Part shown: piece after piece, positions 9,061-18,975 of the stretch
How positions within the stretch are numbered: position 1 is the stretch's first letter
Layout of the letters: each line of letters begins with the position of its first letter
From: Branchiostoma floridae
Lineage: Eukaryota; Chordata; Leptocardii; Amphioxiformes; Branchiostomatidae
NCBI RefSeq assembly: GCF_000003815.2
Contig: NC_049996.1
Coordinates: 15,824,427-15,858,460, forward strand
Direction: 5' to 3'
DNA length: 34,034 nt
Program-made: the position numbers and the translations under genes
The notes under the pieces: model-generated
Told to the model about the DNA's origin: nothing
What the model saw: only the letters and a program-made list of their open reading frames with translations
Database searches by the model: none

Positions 9061-9279
9061 ATAATGAGAACACTTTCGGGAGTTAGTACATACGGGAGCT
9101 CTCTAGTCAGCTACTTGACTTTCTGATGACTACACTCATCAGCGCGCCAACACAATTAGGCGTGATGCATTTTAGGTTTATGCTTATTAGGAGACTCCGT
9201 TAGTGGCACACCACGTGACTGTATAATACTCTTCCTACATCATAAGCAAAATAGTATACAGTAACATAATCAACTAGGG

Positions 9280-9560
9280 GGCCCAAACCTATACTACTTA
9301 TTCTCGGCATCAAGAGCTGTCTACCACTCAAAAATCATAGCAGCAGCATGTCAGAACGTGAGATATCAATACTGAGAGTTTCGCTGCAGTACCGTACCTG
9401 GACGCTAGTGGGCCCAAACTCTAATCGTTTTCAGGTCTCATCAAGACCTACTCACATACAGATTATCAATACAATCCATTCAGGCGTTCCCGAGCTATGG
9501 TCGACTACATACACACACTACCAAAAATATAACCTTCTTGGTGAAAGTAATAACCACAAA
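9280..9560 (+). mobile_element. CA-tail dispersed repeat, copy B
   Basis: Anchors AGCATGTCAGAACGTGAG, CTGCAGTACCGTACC, CTAGTGGGCCCAAACTC and ATTATCAATACAATCCATTC align with copies A, C and D. The end reads AATATAACCTTCTTGGTGAA, as in copy C (AACATAACCTTCTTGTCGAA), not a pure CA tail. An imperfect CA tract starts about 90 bp further on. The 71-codon frame across it is a repeat translation. Confidence 0.65.
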
Positions 9561-9651
9561 TAGATATCATAACAACTTAAATGACAAAGTTCCATAAACA
9601 CAACTAGAGTTCCATGCACCATATCGCTCACTCAGTGTTTTAAGGCATATG

Positions 9652-9887
9652 CACACACACAAACACACGCAGACACACACACGCACGCACATACACACAC
9701 ACACAAACACACAGAGGCACACACACACACACATACACATACGCACACACGCACACATACATACAAACACACACACACGCACGCACATACACACACATGC
9801 ACACACACACACACACATAAACATAGACACACACACACATGCACGCGCGCACACACACAAACGCACGCACGCACACACACACACACC
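9652..9887. repeat. Imperfect CA-rich microsatellite tract
   Basis: About 236 bp of CA units interspersed with CG, TA and AA steps (ACGC, ATAC, AAAC variants). The overlapping open frames in several phases (poly Cys-Val, Thr-His) are artefacts of the repeat. Confidence 0.95.
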
Positions 9888-10078
9888 ACGTCCTGCTTAG
9901 CCCTCGTGCCCTTCATATGACCTGAACTGCGGCACGTTGAATAAAGACCTGACGTTCTACGTGTGAGCTTGGAGGTTTACCTCCTTGGTGTGAGCTTTTG
10001 GTCGACCTTTGATTAAAATTGTCGCCAACTTCCAGACTATTAAGCAAACACAGACACGTAAATCCCATACGTCCTCTG

Positions 10079-10125
10079 TGAGGCCACAGCAAGTACGTTT
10101 TATGGATGGCATGGATTTTTGCCTC
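10079..10125 (+). repeat. Short dispersed repeat (GGCCACAGCAAGTA type), copy 2
   Basis: GAGGCCACAGCAAGTACG and TTTTATGGATGGCATGG match the start of 8432-8475. An 82-codon plus-strand frame (10009-10257) runs across it and has no known domain. Confidence 0.45.
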
Positions 10126-10559
10126 ATTTTGAGGGGAAAGAACAAGAAATTGCCCCCTCCCTCTGACGATGATCCACATGACAAGAAAATACCAAAAATG
10201 GGAGTACATGTCGTAAATTCTAATCTCTTCTACCGGAAAACGTCCCAGATGTCGTGACGCTAAGTGCGCTGACCATGAGTGTAGTTGTACTATGACACTA
10301 GCGTCACTTTCCGCACTTCTTGAATACAGTTGCAGGAATGTTGGATGTGATACTATGTTTCGTCGTTACAGTTCTTGCTACAACCCTAAGTTTATAATTA
10401 CTTCCCTGACAATTTGGGCATCTTTTTTGCCAATCCTTTTTTTTTGGTAGTTTAGTACTAGATTCAGAGTCTGCATAGGATGCTATCCATAGTATCTAAT
10501 TCCTGTTGCCTTACTCGTTAAGCGCAGGTCAGCCTTCGATTAGGGCCTATCTATCTGTT

Positions 10560-10634
10560 TCTCACGTGGTTTTGATGGTGAGATCGGCTGTGAAATCCTC
10601 CATAATGGCCGTGTTTAGCACGGTCTTACCTTTG
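10560..10634 (+). repeat. Direct duplication, left copy
   Basis: TCACGTGGTTTTGATGGTGA, GATCGGCTGTGAAATCCTCC and ATAATGGCCGTGTTTAGCAC recur at 10769-10843 with about 85 percent identity. The truncated foldback MITE lies between the copies. Confidence 0.8.
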
Positions 10635-10652
10635 ACGTAATGCCTAGTCTAG

Positions 10653-10768
10653 GGACCGATCCTGTCGAACGCCATATCGAACAAATAGAACCCCATATTC
10701 TATTTCGAAGACGTCCGTCAAAAACTGCCACAGCGGGACAGAAATGGCTATTTTTGACGGAGGTGTTC
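10653..10768 (-). mobile_element. GGACCGATCC foldback MITE, truncated copy 1
   Basis: Starts GGACCGATCCTGTCGAACGC and includes the first arm ACGTCCGTCAAAAACTGCCA plus the start of the second arm TTTTTGACGGAGGTGTTC. It then breaks off exactly where the right copy of the direct duplication begins. The opposite terminal repeat is missing. Full copies are at 12152-12304, 28215-28377 and 29611-29772. Confidence 0.8.
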
Positions 10769-10843
10769 TCACGTGGTTTGGATGGTGAGTTCGGCTGTGA
10801 AATCCTCCATAATGGTTCTGTTTAACATTGGCTTACCTTGGTG
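10769..10843 (+). repeat. Direct duplication, right copy
   Basis: TCACGTGGTTTGGATGGTGA, GTTCGGCTGTGAAATCCTCC and ATAATGGTTCTGTTTAACAT. Second copy of 10560-10634, fused directly to the broken MITE. Confidence 0.8.
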
Positions 10844-11193
10844 TGTTACCTGTACGTGGTCTATTGGGGTTATATCACAGGGCAAATCAACCCTACTTAG
10901 TACTTAGCATCTGACCAGACTTTTGAAGCCACGAGAAATTCGATCAGACGAATGGTTGGTCTTCAAGTAATAGAAGTCGTCGGACCATATATAGTCACAA
11001 ACACTACACACTGCAATTAAAACCTCCATTAAAATTACGCATCTTATTTGCACCATTTTTTTTACATTTTCGCTGGTAAACAATGCAAAGCAAGATGCAC
11101 CAAGTCCCCTTATTTTTTGGTTGCCAGCCGAAATGTCTAGATGTGCACCTACTCTCCAAATGAATATCGCCGCACAGTGTTGTAATAACTTAA

Positions 11194-11741
11194 AGGCGCC
11201 CAGAGCAGTTTTTAGTGCAGCAAAATCGAAATATTCTGGATGATACAATCGGTACGATATTGGCATTTACTTCACCATTATAGCACATTTTTATCATTAT
11301 TTCGTACTTTCAGCGTTTAAAAGGACGCACAAACATGCCGCAAACGGACCCCTTTGATTTATTATATCCTACAATAAATCAGCACAGGATCGAGCCACTA
11401 ACGGTTTCTCGTCGGTATCTTTCGGAGATTTTCGAACGCATGAGGTCATTGAGCGAATTGAATCTGATTCGCCCGTTCGCAAATCGAAACCTTATTCGAA
11501 CAAGTGACGACATCTCCGGAAGCGTTCGGGGCGCATTTGGTCATGTTCGCGTGCGTTCCGAAAATTTGAAATAATGGCACGTGCAGCGCTCAGATTTTCA
11601 ATGAGTTCTCACCATCCAGCGACGTCTCATCTTTGCTCAATAAAGGTCGATATGCAATGACAAAGTGTTATTTAAGCTTACTGTGTGTAAAAATGACTGA
11701 AAATTAAATTTGAAAAGACTAAAAAACTGCTCTGGGCGCCT
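11194..11741. mobile_element. Non-autonomous TTAA-flanked DNA transposon (548 bp)
   Basis: Left end AGGCGCCCAGAGCAGTTTTT and right end its inverse (AAAAACTGCTCTGGGCGCCT). Both are bounded by TTAA (11190-11193 and 11742-11745). TTAA duplication is typical of piggyBac and Kolobok superfamilies, and choosing between them needs database comparison. An internal ATG frame of 79 codons (11335-11574) shows no transposase motif. A minus-strand frame (11266-10904) crosses the left boundary and is spurious. Confidence 0.8.
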
Positions 11742-11745
11742 TTAA

Positions 11746-12150
11746 AGGTTTTTTTTTTATGATGTAGAAAAAAGTGACCAAAAACAGTGACTTTGTGTTA
11801 ATGTTTGATCCTTCAGATTTCTAAACAGGCTTCTTACAATATGGTCTTCACGAAGAGAAGTTATACCGACACAGACCATTAATTTGGCGTTTAAACACCC
11901 CTGCACCTTGAAGCTACGGTCCTCTGGTTAATGTCACTTGTATAATCAAGAGTGAAGGGGAGTTATATAAGTCCGTGAACGTCATAGCTTGTCAAGTATG
12001 GTCCTAAACAGTTCTCTGAAGCGGTTCCCGTCTCTTTTAATTCAACCTAAGAGGGACACAACGCCCTTGTCACCTATGTGTCTGGATTACGGAATGTACT
12101 TATGATATCATTGACTTGCTTTTGCGTAAGCCAATGATGTTAGATACGAA
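11746..12150. other. Gene-free stretch, nothing recognised
   Basis: AT-rich unique-looking sequence with no open frame of note. GATGTAGAAAAAAGTGACC near 11760 has no partner elsewhere that I saw. Confidence 0.4.
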
Positions 12151-12151
12151 T

Positions 12152-12304
12152 GGACCGATCCTGTCGAACGCCATATCGAATAGATAGAACCCACTATTCT
12201 ATTTCGAACACCTCCGTCAAAAACTGCCACAGTGGGACAGAATTGGCAGAGGTGTTCGAAATAGAACCATAATCGAAAAGGGGGCGGGTTTTTAGGATCG
12301 GTCC
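12152..12304 (-). mobile_element. GGACCGATCC foldback MITE, copy 2
   Basis: Complete termini GGACCGATCC and GGATCGGTCC surround a hairpin (TTCGAACACCTCCGTCAAAA against GGCAGAGGTGTTCGAAATAG). It is in reverse orientation to the 28215 and 29611 copies and has lost part of one arm (the TTTTTGACGG segment). The minus-strand 69-codon frame across it is a repeat translation. Confidence 0.85.
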
Positions 12305-13125
12305 TTTCAAGGTTCAACCTCCTTGGTCCATTGCAGCGACACTAGCCTAGGTGTAATCTAAGTCACCGTAAATGTATGGAGTATAGTATATTCCACATGC
12401 GGGTCCATTTGGACTTCAAATTCGACCTTCACTTCCTGTCTGTCTACGGTTACACCGTGTTTTCCTTCACTTCCTGCTACTCTCTACTCTACACAAATTA
12501 AAGCAAACAAACAACGAGACAGACCTATCGAAAACAAAACCTTACACGGAGATGGTAATAACGAAAACCCCAAAGTCGTAATCCCACCAAAGAGGCTTGC
12601 CTATACACACGTTGACATGTCCCCTGGCCTGTATATCAGCGTTACCTTTGTTAACCTTATCTACGTGAAATTGCCTGCCACACGAGCGCCATGCATACAA
12701 GCCCCGTGAGCCATCAACAGGGCACTGTCGAAGCATCAAACGTCATTACTGATTCCGCTTGAACACGTTCTGATGCTCCGCAGTACCTGTCACCCGTCAC
12801 ACTGTAAAACTAATGGCCTCCTGGCATACGTCAATGGAAGATTTCTGCGTCAACGCGGGAGAATGAATCCAGGTGTAATGAAAAACAATTTGTCAGGTCT
12901 GCCGAGACCGTCTTCACGGGTGACGCATGTTCGCCAGTCGTTGGAATTATTGAGTTTGCTGCGGGTGAAGAATTATAGGTGTCAAAGATGGCGGAGGCCA
13001 TGTTCTGTCAATGGCAATGGGAGGCGGCAATATAGGATACCATACATAGTGCTAGAGTGAACAGAAAATGCAAAATTCAGCAAAGCACACCAATTGGAAA
13101 GTAAAGAAAATGGTATTTGTTGATG
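12305..13125. other. Gene-free stretch; part resembles 21490-21790
   Basis: CTTCACTTCCTGTCTGTCTA near 12430 and CTTCACTTCCTGCTACTC near 12465 resemble CTTCACTTCCTGTCAGTCTA in the tandem repeat at 21490-21790. ACAAAACCTTACACGGAGATGG near 12533 resembles short tails near 21476. A 95-codon plus frame (12773-13060) has no recognised domain. Confidence 0.4.
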
Positions 13126-13126
13126 C

Positions 13127-13254
13127 TCTCCAAGCAGAGGTTAGGCTTCGGCTGTTTTCTTGACAGAAAGAAAACGGTGCAAAATAGAAAGCCCGATAAA
13201 AACGTCTAAAGAAACGTAAAAAAAACAGCCAGAGCCTAACCTCTGCTTGACGAG
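13127..13254. mobile_element. Hairpin MITE, TCTCCAAGCAGA terminus
   Basis: Arms CAAGCAGAGGTTAGGCTTCG and AGAGCCTAACCTCTGCTTG form a long inverted repeat with further pairing GCTGTTTT/AAAACAGC around a loop of about 60 bp. The outermost 12 bases, TCTCCAAGCAGA, equal the terminus of the hairpin element at 26012-26172, suggesting one family or superfamily. Target duplications are not intact here. Confidence 0.75.
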
Positions 13255-14725
13255 TAATTCGTTGACGCTTATAAACAATATCAAATATAACGTCATCTAT
13301 TCTCCCATACCTGCTTCTCCGCGCATTTGCTTATAGCTGTTGCACTGTATTGGAATCACTCACTTCCCATAACATGTTGTGAAAAGCTAAGACATTGCAG
13401 GTACTAAGAAACTTGCAGTTTCTAACTTACAGTCAGGGATACTCAGCGCTGTTATCCATGTGAAATTATCACAGTAGTTGATGATGGAATTTTTGGCCAA
13501 CAACATTTATCTAATACTCATGCTGAAAACAATGATAAGGAAAACTACAAAGACTTGTTGCCTTGTGCGATCTTGACCGTTTGATATCATCTAAGAAACG
13601 AAGCAGACCACTTGAGAATTCAATTAAATGATATCTGCAGTAAAAGGCCTTGATGTTTTCCATATCTTAATGCCTATGATTGTAGCCAGACTTTCTAATA
13701 GACTTCTAACGTTACCTGCAGTCACTCAGATGTCAAGACTGTCATAATGCGTTTTTCCAACTATATATTTCCGACTTTTAGTGACTAATATCGTAATATT
13801 ACCTTCGTATATCTTGTGCGATAGCTGTATCCAAGATCTGATTTTAAGATTATATTACAGCTGTGTACTACGTGTTTGTAGTATCGTCTGACCGTACACT
13901 AAGGTCATTGTCCTTTATTTCACTACCGGCACCTTTGAAGTCTTTGATAGAAAACAGGCTAGAAATCCAGTTTGGAATGTCAACGTAACACGAAGTCAGT
14001 TGACATTAGTAGCAATTAGTTACTGTCAGATTAGAAGCTAGAGTTCCTGTTTCAGACTAGTAGAAGCCCCTTTCTTGGAAGCCATGAGAGAAATCATATA
14101 TTGATGATACAGTGCAGGGTACAAAATTTTGGATTTAGTAAACTTGATAAAGAAAGATCTCGGTCCACTTTTCGCCCTGTGCAGACCCCTATTTGGAAGT
14201 GGTCAATCCCTACATTGACGTCATCAGAAAACAATATGGTCCAATATGGCGGCATTGTTTGAAATGGCTAAATCTTCCACCGGAAAATTGTTGAAGCTGG
14301 ACTTTTTCGACTCTTGAGATAGCGGGCTACTGTGTTTGGTAAGTTGTTATGACATGGAATGTTCACAAATGAGATTTTGACACCCTGAACTACATTATTT
14401 TTTCACATCAGCGACAATACCAACTTTACTTGGTGGGCTGTATACAAAATATAGCCAATACTGTTATGCAAATTGAACGACGTAGCCATGGTCGAAACAA
14501 TAGGTTCTTTACATGTGAGGGGCCTTTACCTTTGACATCTTAACCACAATACACATTTCGCTGCGCGTGATAAGCAATCATCAGCATTTGGACACACAGG
14601 ATAGCTTGTAGGTTTAGCGGGAGAATTAGGTCAAAATGCAATCTGTCATTTCTGCTGACGAGCCTAAAATCCAGAGACATGCCTTTTAATCAGGACTACA
14701 TGTTGTATCAGTGCCCGCTGATAGC
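13255..14725. other. Long gene-free stretch, nothing recognised
   Basis: About 1.5 kb with no open frame above background and no tandem repeat. GACGTCATCAGAAAAC and TCCAATATGGCGGC near 14220-14255 are the kind of GACGTCA and ATGGCGGC motifs also found near the ends of the 14889 transposon, but I could not pair them into termini. Confidence 0.4.
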
Positions 14726-14888
14726 CCGGTTGGTGTGTTACGCCGAAGGGTGGTTATACAGGCTATATAGAATTTAGATACAGATACAGAAGCAGGTGTG
14801 TTACACCGAAGGGCGGTTATACAGGCTATATAGATACAGATACAGAAGCTGGTGTGTTACGCCGAAGGGCGGTTATACCGGTTATATA

Positions 14889-15873
14889 GGGCTTATTCAG
14901 TCACGTGATCCACCCTCCGGACGCCATGGCAACGAGCGAAGTCGGCCATTTTGGGGTCCACTTTGAGCGCGGCTCACAGCGGCTCGCTATGCAACTCTCC
15001 GTAAAAATTGAAAATGTTTCTTATGCAACGCACAATTTCCCTTCAAAACGTTTAGGTTCATAATCAGGAGGGGCTATCTTGTGGTGGGATGTTGGTCTAG
15101 CACTGGTAAAGCCTACACACATCGGGTAACAGTTAAGTTTGTTTCGCGTTTCTCGTGTGAACAAACAAGCAAAGCCGGGACGGGAACGAAGTCATGTACT
15201 AGTGCTACGACCTGGAAACAAATGTGGGTTTCTGCCATAAGTAGAGCTCATCTTACTGGTAGAATTTTCAGAACGAATGTGTGTAGTACAAATTTTGTAT
15301 CTGAACAAGACAGTTAACGATGGGTCAGATAACTTTCAACGACGGTGGACTGGGTGCCTACTCCGACACAACGTAAATACATGTACATGGACCGTCGCTA
15401 CACTCCACTTAAGCAGGAAGGACAAAATAGAGCCGCACAAACAGCGAAGCCAAGAAATGACAGGAAGAACATACTCCCAGCTTCTGTGAAGAATTTCTAT
15501 GAAACAAAAGTACAACATTTAACGTTAATAATGGCTATCACAGTGTCTGTGAACAACAACGTCACAGCTCACCCACAAAATTTATTATCAACTGATACTC
15601 CACTGTCACTGTTGCCGTGCTCAGGCGGGGACCCGGAGTGGGTCAAACTTTCCCTCACTGATAATGGGAAAATGGGTAATTTCCACCCGATTTATGTAGT
15701 GAAAATAAGATTTAAGGTTGTAGACTCTTTCTATAGTCAAACATCGTGCAACCCACTTCACTTTCTTCGGACACTTGGAGACCCACGCTGTACATTGCTG
15801 TACTGTGTAGCGCATGGACCCCAAGATGGCGGCGGACAGGGACGAGGGGTGATGACGTCACGTGAATAAGCCC
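14889..15873 (+). mobile_element. 985-bp DNA transposon with THAP-like remnant
   Basis: Left end GGGCTTATTCAGTCACGTGA and right end TCACGTGAATAAGCCC are inverse apart from a 2-base difference. Subterminal GCCATTTTGGGGTCCA and TGGACCCCAAGATGGC are also inverted. It is flanked by TATA (14885-14888 and 15874-15877). Removing the element and one TATA restores the array unit TTATATAGATACAG exactly. A decayed THAP-like domain lies inside. The 4-bp duplication plus THAP hints at a Kolobok-like relative, but TATA is not the usual TTAA, so the superfamily is open. Confidence 0.8.
15060..15317 (+). pseudogene. Decayed THAP-like zinc-finger coding remnant
   Basis: The open frame has the THAP order: VVGCWSSTGKAYTHR (first loop), VKFVSRFSC at the F-x-R-F-P position, WVSAISRAHLTG (W-x-x-A-I-x-R), then NVCSTNFVSEQDS where C-x-x-H is expected. 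The first zinc cysteine is replaced (LVVGC) and the last histidine reads N, so zinc binding is unlikely. Later family-like text appears only after frame changes (NDGSDN, then VDWVPTPTQRK). No ATG starts the frame. THAP identity is by eye and moderately sure. The 174-codon frame at 15345-15869 covers the element's downstream part and is not recognised. Confidence 0.45.
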
Positions 15874-15964
15874 TATAGATACAGATACAGAATCTGGTGT
15901 GTTACGTGGAAGGGCGGTTATACCGGCTAGCTAGATACAGATACAGAAGCTGGTGTGTTACACC

Positions 15965-15987
15965 AAGGAGCTTTATAAGCTCCTTGG
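15965..15987. repeat. 23-nt hairpin insertion flanked by TTACACC
   Basis: CCAAGGAGCTT-TAT-AAGCTCCTTGG is a perfect 11-bp stem. The inserted part (15965-15987) sits between two copies of TTACACC (15958-15964 and 15988-15994). Deleting the insert plus one TTACACC restores the normal array unit GTTACACCGAA. Confidence 0.8.
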
Positions 15988-16038
15988 TTACACCGAAAGG
16001 CGGTTATACCGGTTATATAGATACAGATACAGAATCTG

Positions 16039-16138
16039 NNNNNNNNNNNNNNNNNNNNNNNNNNNNNNNNNNNNNNNNNNNNNNNNNNNNNNNNNNNNNN
16101 NNNNNNNNNNNNNNNNNNNNNNNNNNNNNNNNNNNNNN
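16039..16138. other. Assembly gap, 100 N
   Basis: Exactly 100 N, the conventional placeholder for a gap of unknown size. It falls within the tail array, which is a likely cause of the assembly break. Open frames that run across the N tract are meaningless. Confidence 0.98.
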
Positions 16139-17340
16139 TTGGAAGCAAGCCATCATTCAATGTACTGTACCTAGAGTTGTACTTCTCGTTGATAGCAATA
16201 TTTTCAATTACAGTTCACATGAACGTTGGTTACATTTGCTGGCAGCGTTGTTGTGTTAATCTGCTTCATGTATGTATGACTGGCTTATTGGCGCCAAACA
16301 AGGGCGCATATACACGTACATATCATTGCAGCGATACAAGGCTGAATTGGTGTATGATACATAATACATTTGTTAAAAGCGTCATTAAGATTCGTTCAAC
16401 AATGATACAATAAAAGTGTCACTAAGATAATTCAGAAACGGCTGGAACGGTTGGTTTTTTATCTGATGTGTTGGTAGCCTGTGACAAAAAAGTGAAAACG
16501 ATCGGACTTTTGTCCCCCTGGCGTTTTCCATGGTACTGCAGTGAAACTCCCGCTTTTGATATCCTTGTTCTTGACAACCTGTGGTTTTGATTTTTTTTGG
16601 TGACAGATCTTATTGGGTTTTTTTACATTAGAAATAAAAGTGGTGTAGGTTTGAAACCCCCTAAAGGAGCCACCTAAATTTATATTTATTGGGGGTGGGG
16701 GGGGGGGGGGTAGAACAAGCTATTGTGGAAAACGCGATGTTTGTCAAGTCGGTAGCCGTTTGTTATATTCATATAAAAGACTCACGTAATATCAAATCAA
16801 CTGAACACCCCAAGCCACGCACTAACAGACTCAGTTTTAGTTTGGCTCTTTTAGTTTGATACTCTGACATTTGCCGAACCCCTCGAGCTTTCTTTCTGTG
16901 TGAAGCCTCATATCACTATTACTAGCTCAGTCATGTTTGCTTTTATCAAATGCCTTTGGAATTTGAAATAAGATTTTTTTTATTACGACAGAAAGGACAT
17001 ATAGTACACAGTTGTGCCGCACTCAAGAAGACTGGCTTATATTAACGGCACCACTGGACAAAACATGATACATGACATATAACAGAAAACATTTAAACGA
17101 GAACGTCTGATGTACAGAAGCAGTGTCGGAGAATTGAATTACGGCAAGAAAAAACAGCTGGCATTGTTTATGATGTTGAAAATAATGGTTAAAGATACTT
17201 TTGTTACATGAAATATAAAAGATACTTTTGTTACATGAAATATAAATCAGTTGTGAAAATATTTGGTGTCAAGCAAGTATTGTTGAGATATGACAAGAAT
17301 TTGAATGTTGATTTTGGACGTTAGAATAAGATTCACAGGA
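16139..17340. other. Gene-free stretch with poly-G run and 27-bp duplication
   Basis: No coding signal. A run of 14 G lies at 16697-16710. A perfect 27-bp tandem duplication containing GATACTTTTGTTACATG occupies 17193-17246. Otherwise AT-rich and unremarkable. Confidence 0.5.
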
Positions 17341-17349
17341 ATAAGGCGT

Positions 17350-17580
17350 CGGGCGTGGCGTAACTGGTAGAGCTTTCGGCTCGGAATCTATGGGTCCTGA
17401 GTTCGATTCCCACCGTGCCCCCGACGTTGTGCCCTCGGGAAAGGCACTTTACACGACTTTCCTTCTGTCTGTACCGTGTATGTGGCATTGTTAATATAAG
17501 TTACAAAAACTTGAGTGCAGTGCCACATCGTCCTCGTCTGTCCAAAAGCAAAAATAGAAGAAAAAAAATAAGGTTGACAG
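17350..17580 (+). mobile_element. tRNA-derived SINE
   Basis: Pol III A box TGGCGTAACTGG (17356-17367, full match to TRGYNNARNNGG) and B box core GTTCGATTCC (17401-17410) are 45 bp apart, as in a tRNA. The anticodon stem does not pair, so it is not a functional tRNA. After the head comes a core, CGACGTTGTGCCCTCGGGAA and AGGCACTTTACACGACTTTC, the inverse of which is recognisable in the minus-strand copy at 33010-33260. It resembles conserved metazoan SINE core domains; which one (for example Nin-DC) I cannot say. Downstream, the tail differs from that of the 33010 copy. Confidence 0.75.
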
Positions 17581-17936
17581 ACTGCTCACTGTGTTCTATT
17601 GAAATCGTTGGTTTTACACCTCACCTTTATAGATGTTAGTCCAAAAATAATTTCTATCAGAATCGAATATAAATAGGACCTGAACCTGGAACTAATCGTC
17701 TGTGAAAATTTGTGAATGGCTGATACTCGAAACAATTGTCCATTCTCTACAAATGATTCTGTTTGGTGGGGTATCTGACGTCCATTGACATTTTAAAAAC
17801 CTATCCGAGTCATGTAAACAACACTAACCTCCTCTGTTACAGAGCAAGATTGACTGTAAAAGCCTGGTAAAAAGTATTCTCAACTCTACTCTACTTCACT
17901 TTTGTTCTTTTCTTGGATCTGTAATACGTTCATTTT

Positions 17937-18047
17937 CGAATCGGTCGAACATCCGGTCTACTGATTTTTGTCATGTCCGTTTTTTTGGACCTGTCCAACA
18001 AGAAAAACTGGTTGTGTATCTGTACACTGTACCGGTACCCACCCCTA
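17937..18047 (-). mobile_element. hAT-like MITE end (partial)
   Basis: Ends with TACCGGTACCCACCCCTA at 18047, the inverse of a TAGGGGTGGG terminus. The interior, TCGAATCGGTCGAACATCCG and TTTTTTTGGACCTGTCC, is the inverse of 20140-20225. Only about 111 bp of the element remains. Confidence 0.7.
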
Positions 18048-18650
18048 GTCTGCACAGCTGCTTAAAAGACAGATGTCTGGTTGAACATCATATAGTTATG
18101 CGGAGAATATTAAAATGATGTCCTAAAGTCAACCCCAGGCATGGTACGGCTGTTACGATGTGTAATTGGCCGTTTAACTGTATCCCTTCGCCTTTGGTAC
18201 TCGGTTGAGGGACCGTTATGGCAGCAGTTATGGAGCTTTTTTATGTTGCTGAAGTCTTTTCTAAAGGACAGTCCTTCGGTCGTTATTCCCTGCTGCATGG
18301 TTATCTGTGTTTTGATGGCGTGGTGTCTGTGTCGCCGGCGGCTGTCTTCTGTCGCGTTACCTGGCACTGTGCCATGTTACCGACGGACGTGAAGAGAAAC
18401 AAAGTTTACAGACAAGTGCAGGTCTTTATGTACTGTAGTTCAACTGGACACATGTTTATATGAGAACACACCAGTGTAAACCCTGCGACACACCCAGACA
18501 TACGCACATGACTGTCTGAACTCCAATGGAAGGGGAGGTAGTTGGCAATGTCCTTGATGATACACTAGACTACGATAGACAAACTTAGAAGTGCTCGCTT
18601 AAACTCACGTAAGAAGAAAGTAATGTCACAGGAACCGAGCTGTGTCTCCC
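18048..18650. other. Gene-free stretch, nothing recognised
   Basis: Overlapping frames of 81-85 codons occur on both strands at 18110-18463. None shows a known domain, and overlap on opposite strands suggests chance. Confidence 0.4.
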
Positions 18651-18652
18651 TA

Positions 18653-18805
18653 GATCTCTTTCTCTCTCTGTCTCTCTCTCACTCTCTCTCTCTCTGTCAC
18701 TCTGTCTTTCTCTCTGTCTCTCTCTGTCTCACTCCCTCTTTCTCCCTCACCTGTCTCTCTGTCCTTATGTCCCTGTCTCTATCTGTATCTCTCTGTCTCT
18801 TTTTG

Positions 18806-18844
<39 letters not shown>

Positions 18845-18975
18845 GTACATGTCTGTGTCTCTCTCCGTCTTTGTGTGTGTCTCTCTCTGTCTTTCTGTCC
18901 CTTTCTCTGTCTTTCTGTCTGTCTATTTGGCTCCCTGTCTACCTCTATCTGTCTGTCTGTCTCTCTTTCTGTCAT
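18653..18975. repeat. (TC/TGTC)n degenerate pyrimidine tract
   Basis: About 320 bp of TCTC, TGTC and TTTC units on the plus strand. The 143-codon plus-strand frame (Leu-Ser rich) and the 104-codon minus-strand frame (Arg-Glu rich) are translations of this tract, not genes. Confidence 0.95.

Larger units (their letters stand above)
14732..16038 (+). repeat. Tandem array of LINE 3'-tail units, interrupted
   Basis: Units of about 56-63 bp carry GGTGTGTTACGCCGAAGG, GGTTATACCGGCTATATA and GATACAGATACAGAAGC. Starts lie near 14732, 14795 and 14851, and the array resumes at 15874. The unit equals the terminal untranslated region and hexamer tail of the LINE copies at 149-330 and 32680-32766, here without coding sequence. 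It is interrupted by a transposon (14889-15873) and a short hairpin (15965-15987), and it ends at the assembly gap, so total length is unknown. Confidence 0.85.

Noticed and set aside
9567-9916. Several overlapping Cys-Val or Thr-His frames of 80-105 codons
   Set aside because: They are the phases of an imperfect CA microsatellite.
15345-15869. 174-codon open frame as an intact gene
   Set aside because: It lies wholly in the transposon, ends inside the terminal inverted repeat, and only its first part hints at continuation of the THAP-bearing frame after frameshifts.
15897-16259. Open frames of 73-120 codons crossing 16039-16138
   Set aside because: They span an N gap and translate LINE-tail units.
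17351-17420. A functional tRNA gene
   Set aside because: A and B boxes are good, but the anticodon stem does not pair and the sequence continues into a SINE core, so it is a tRNA-derived SINE head.
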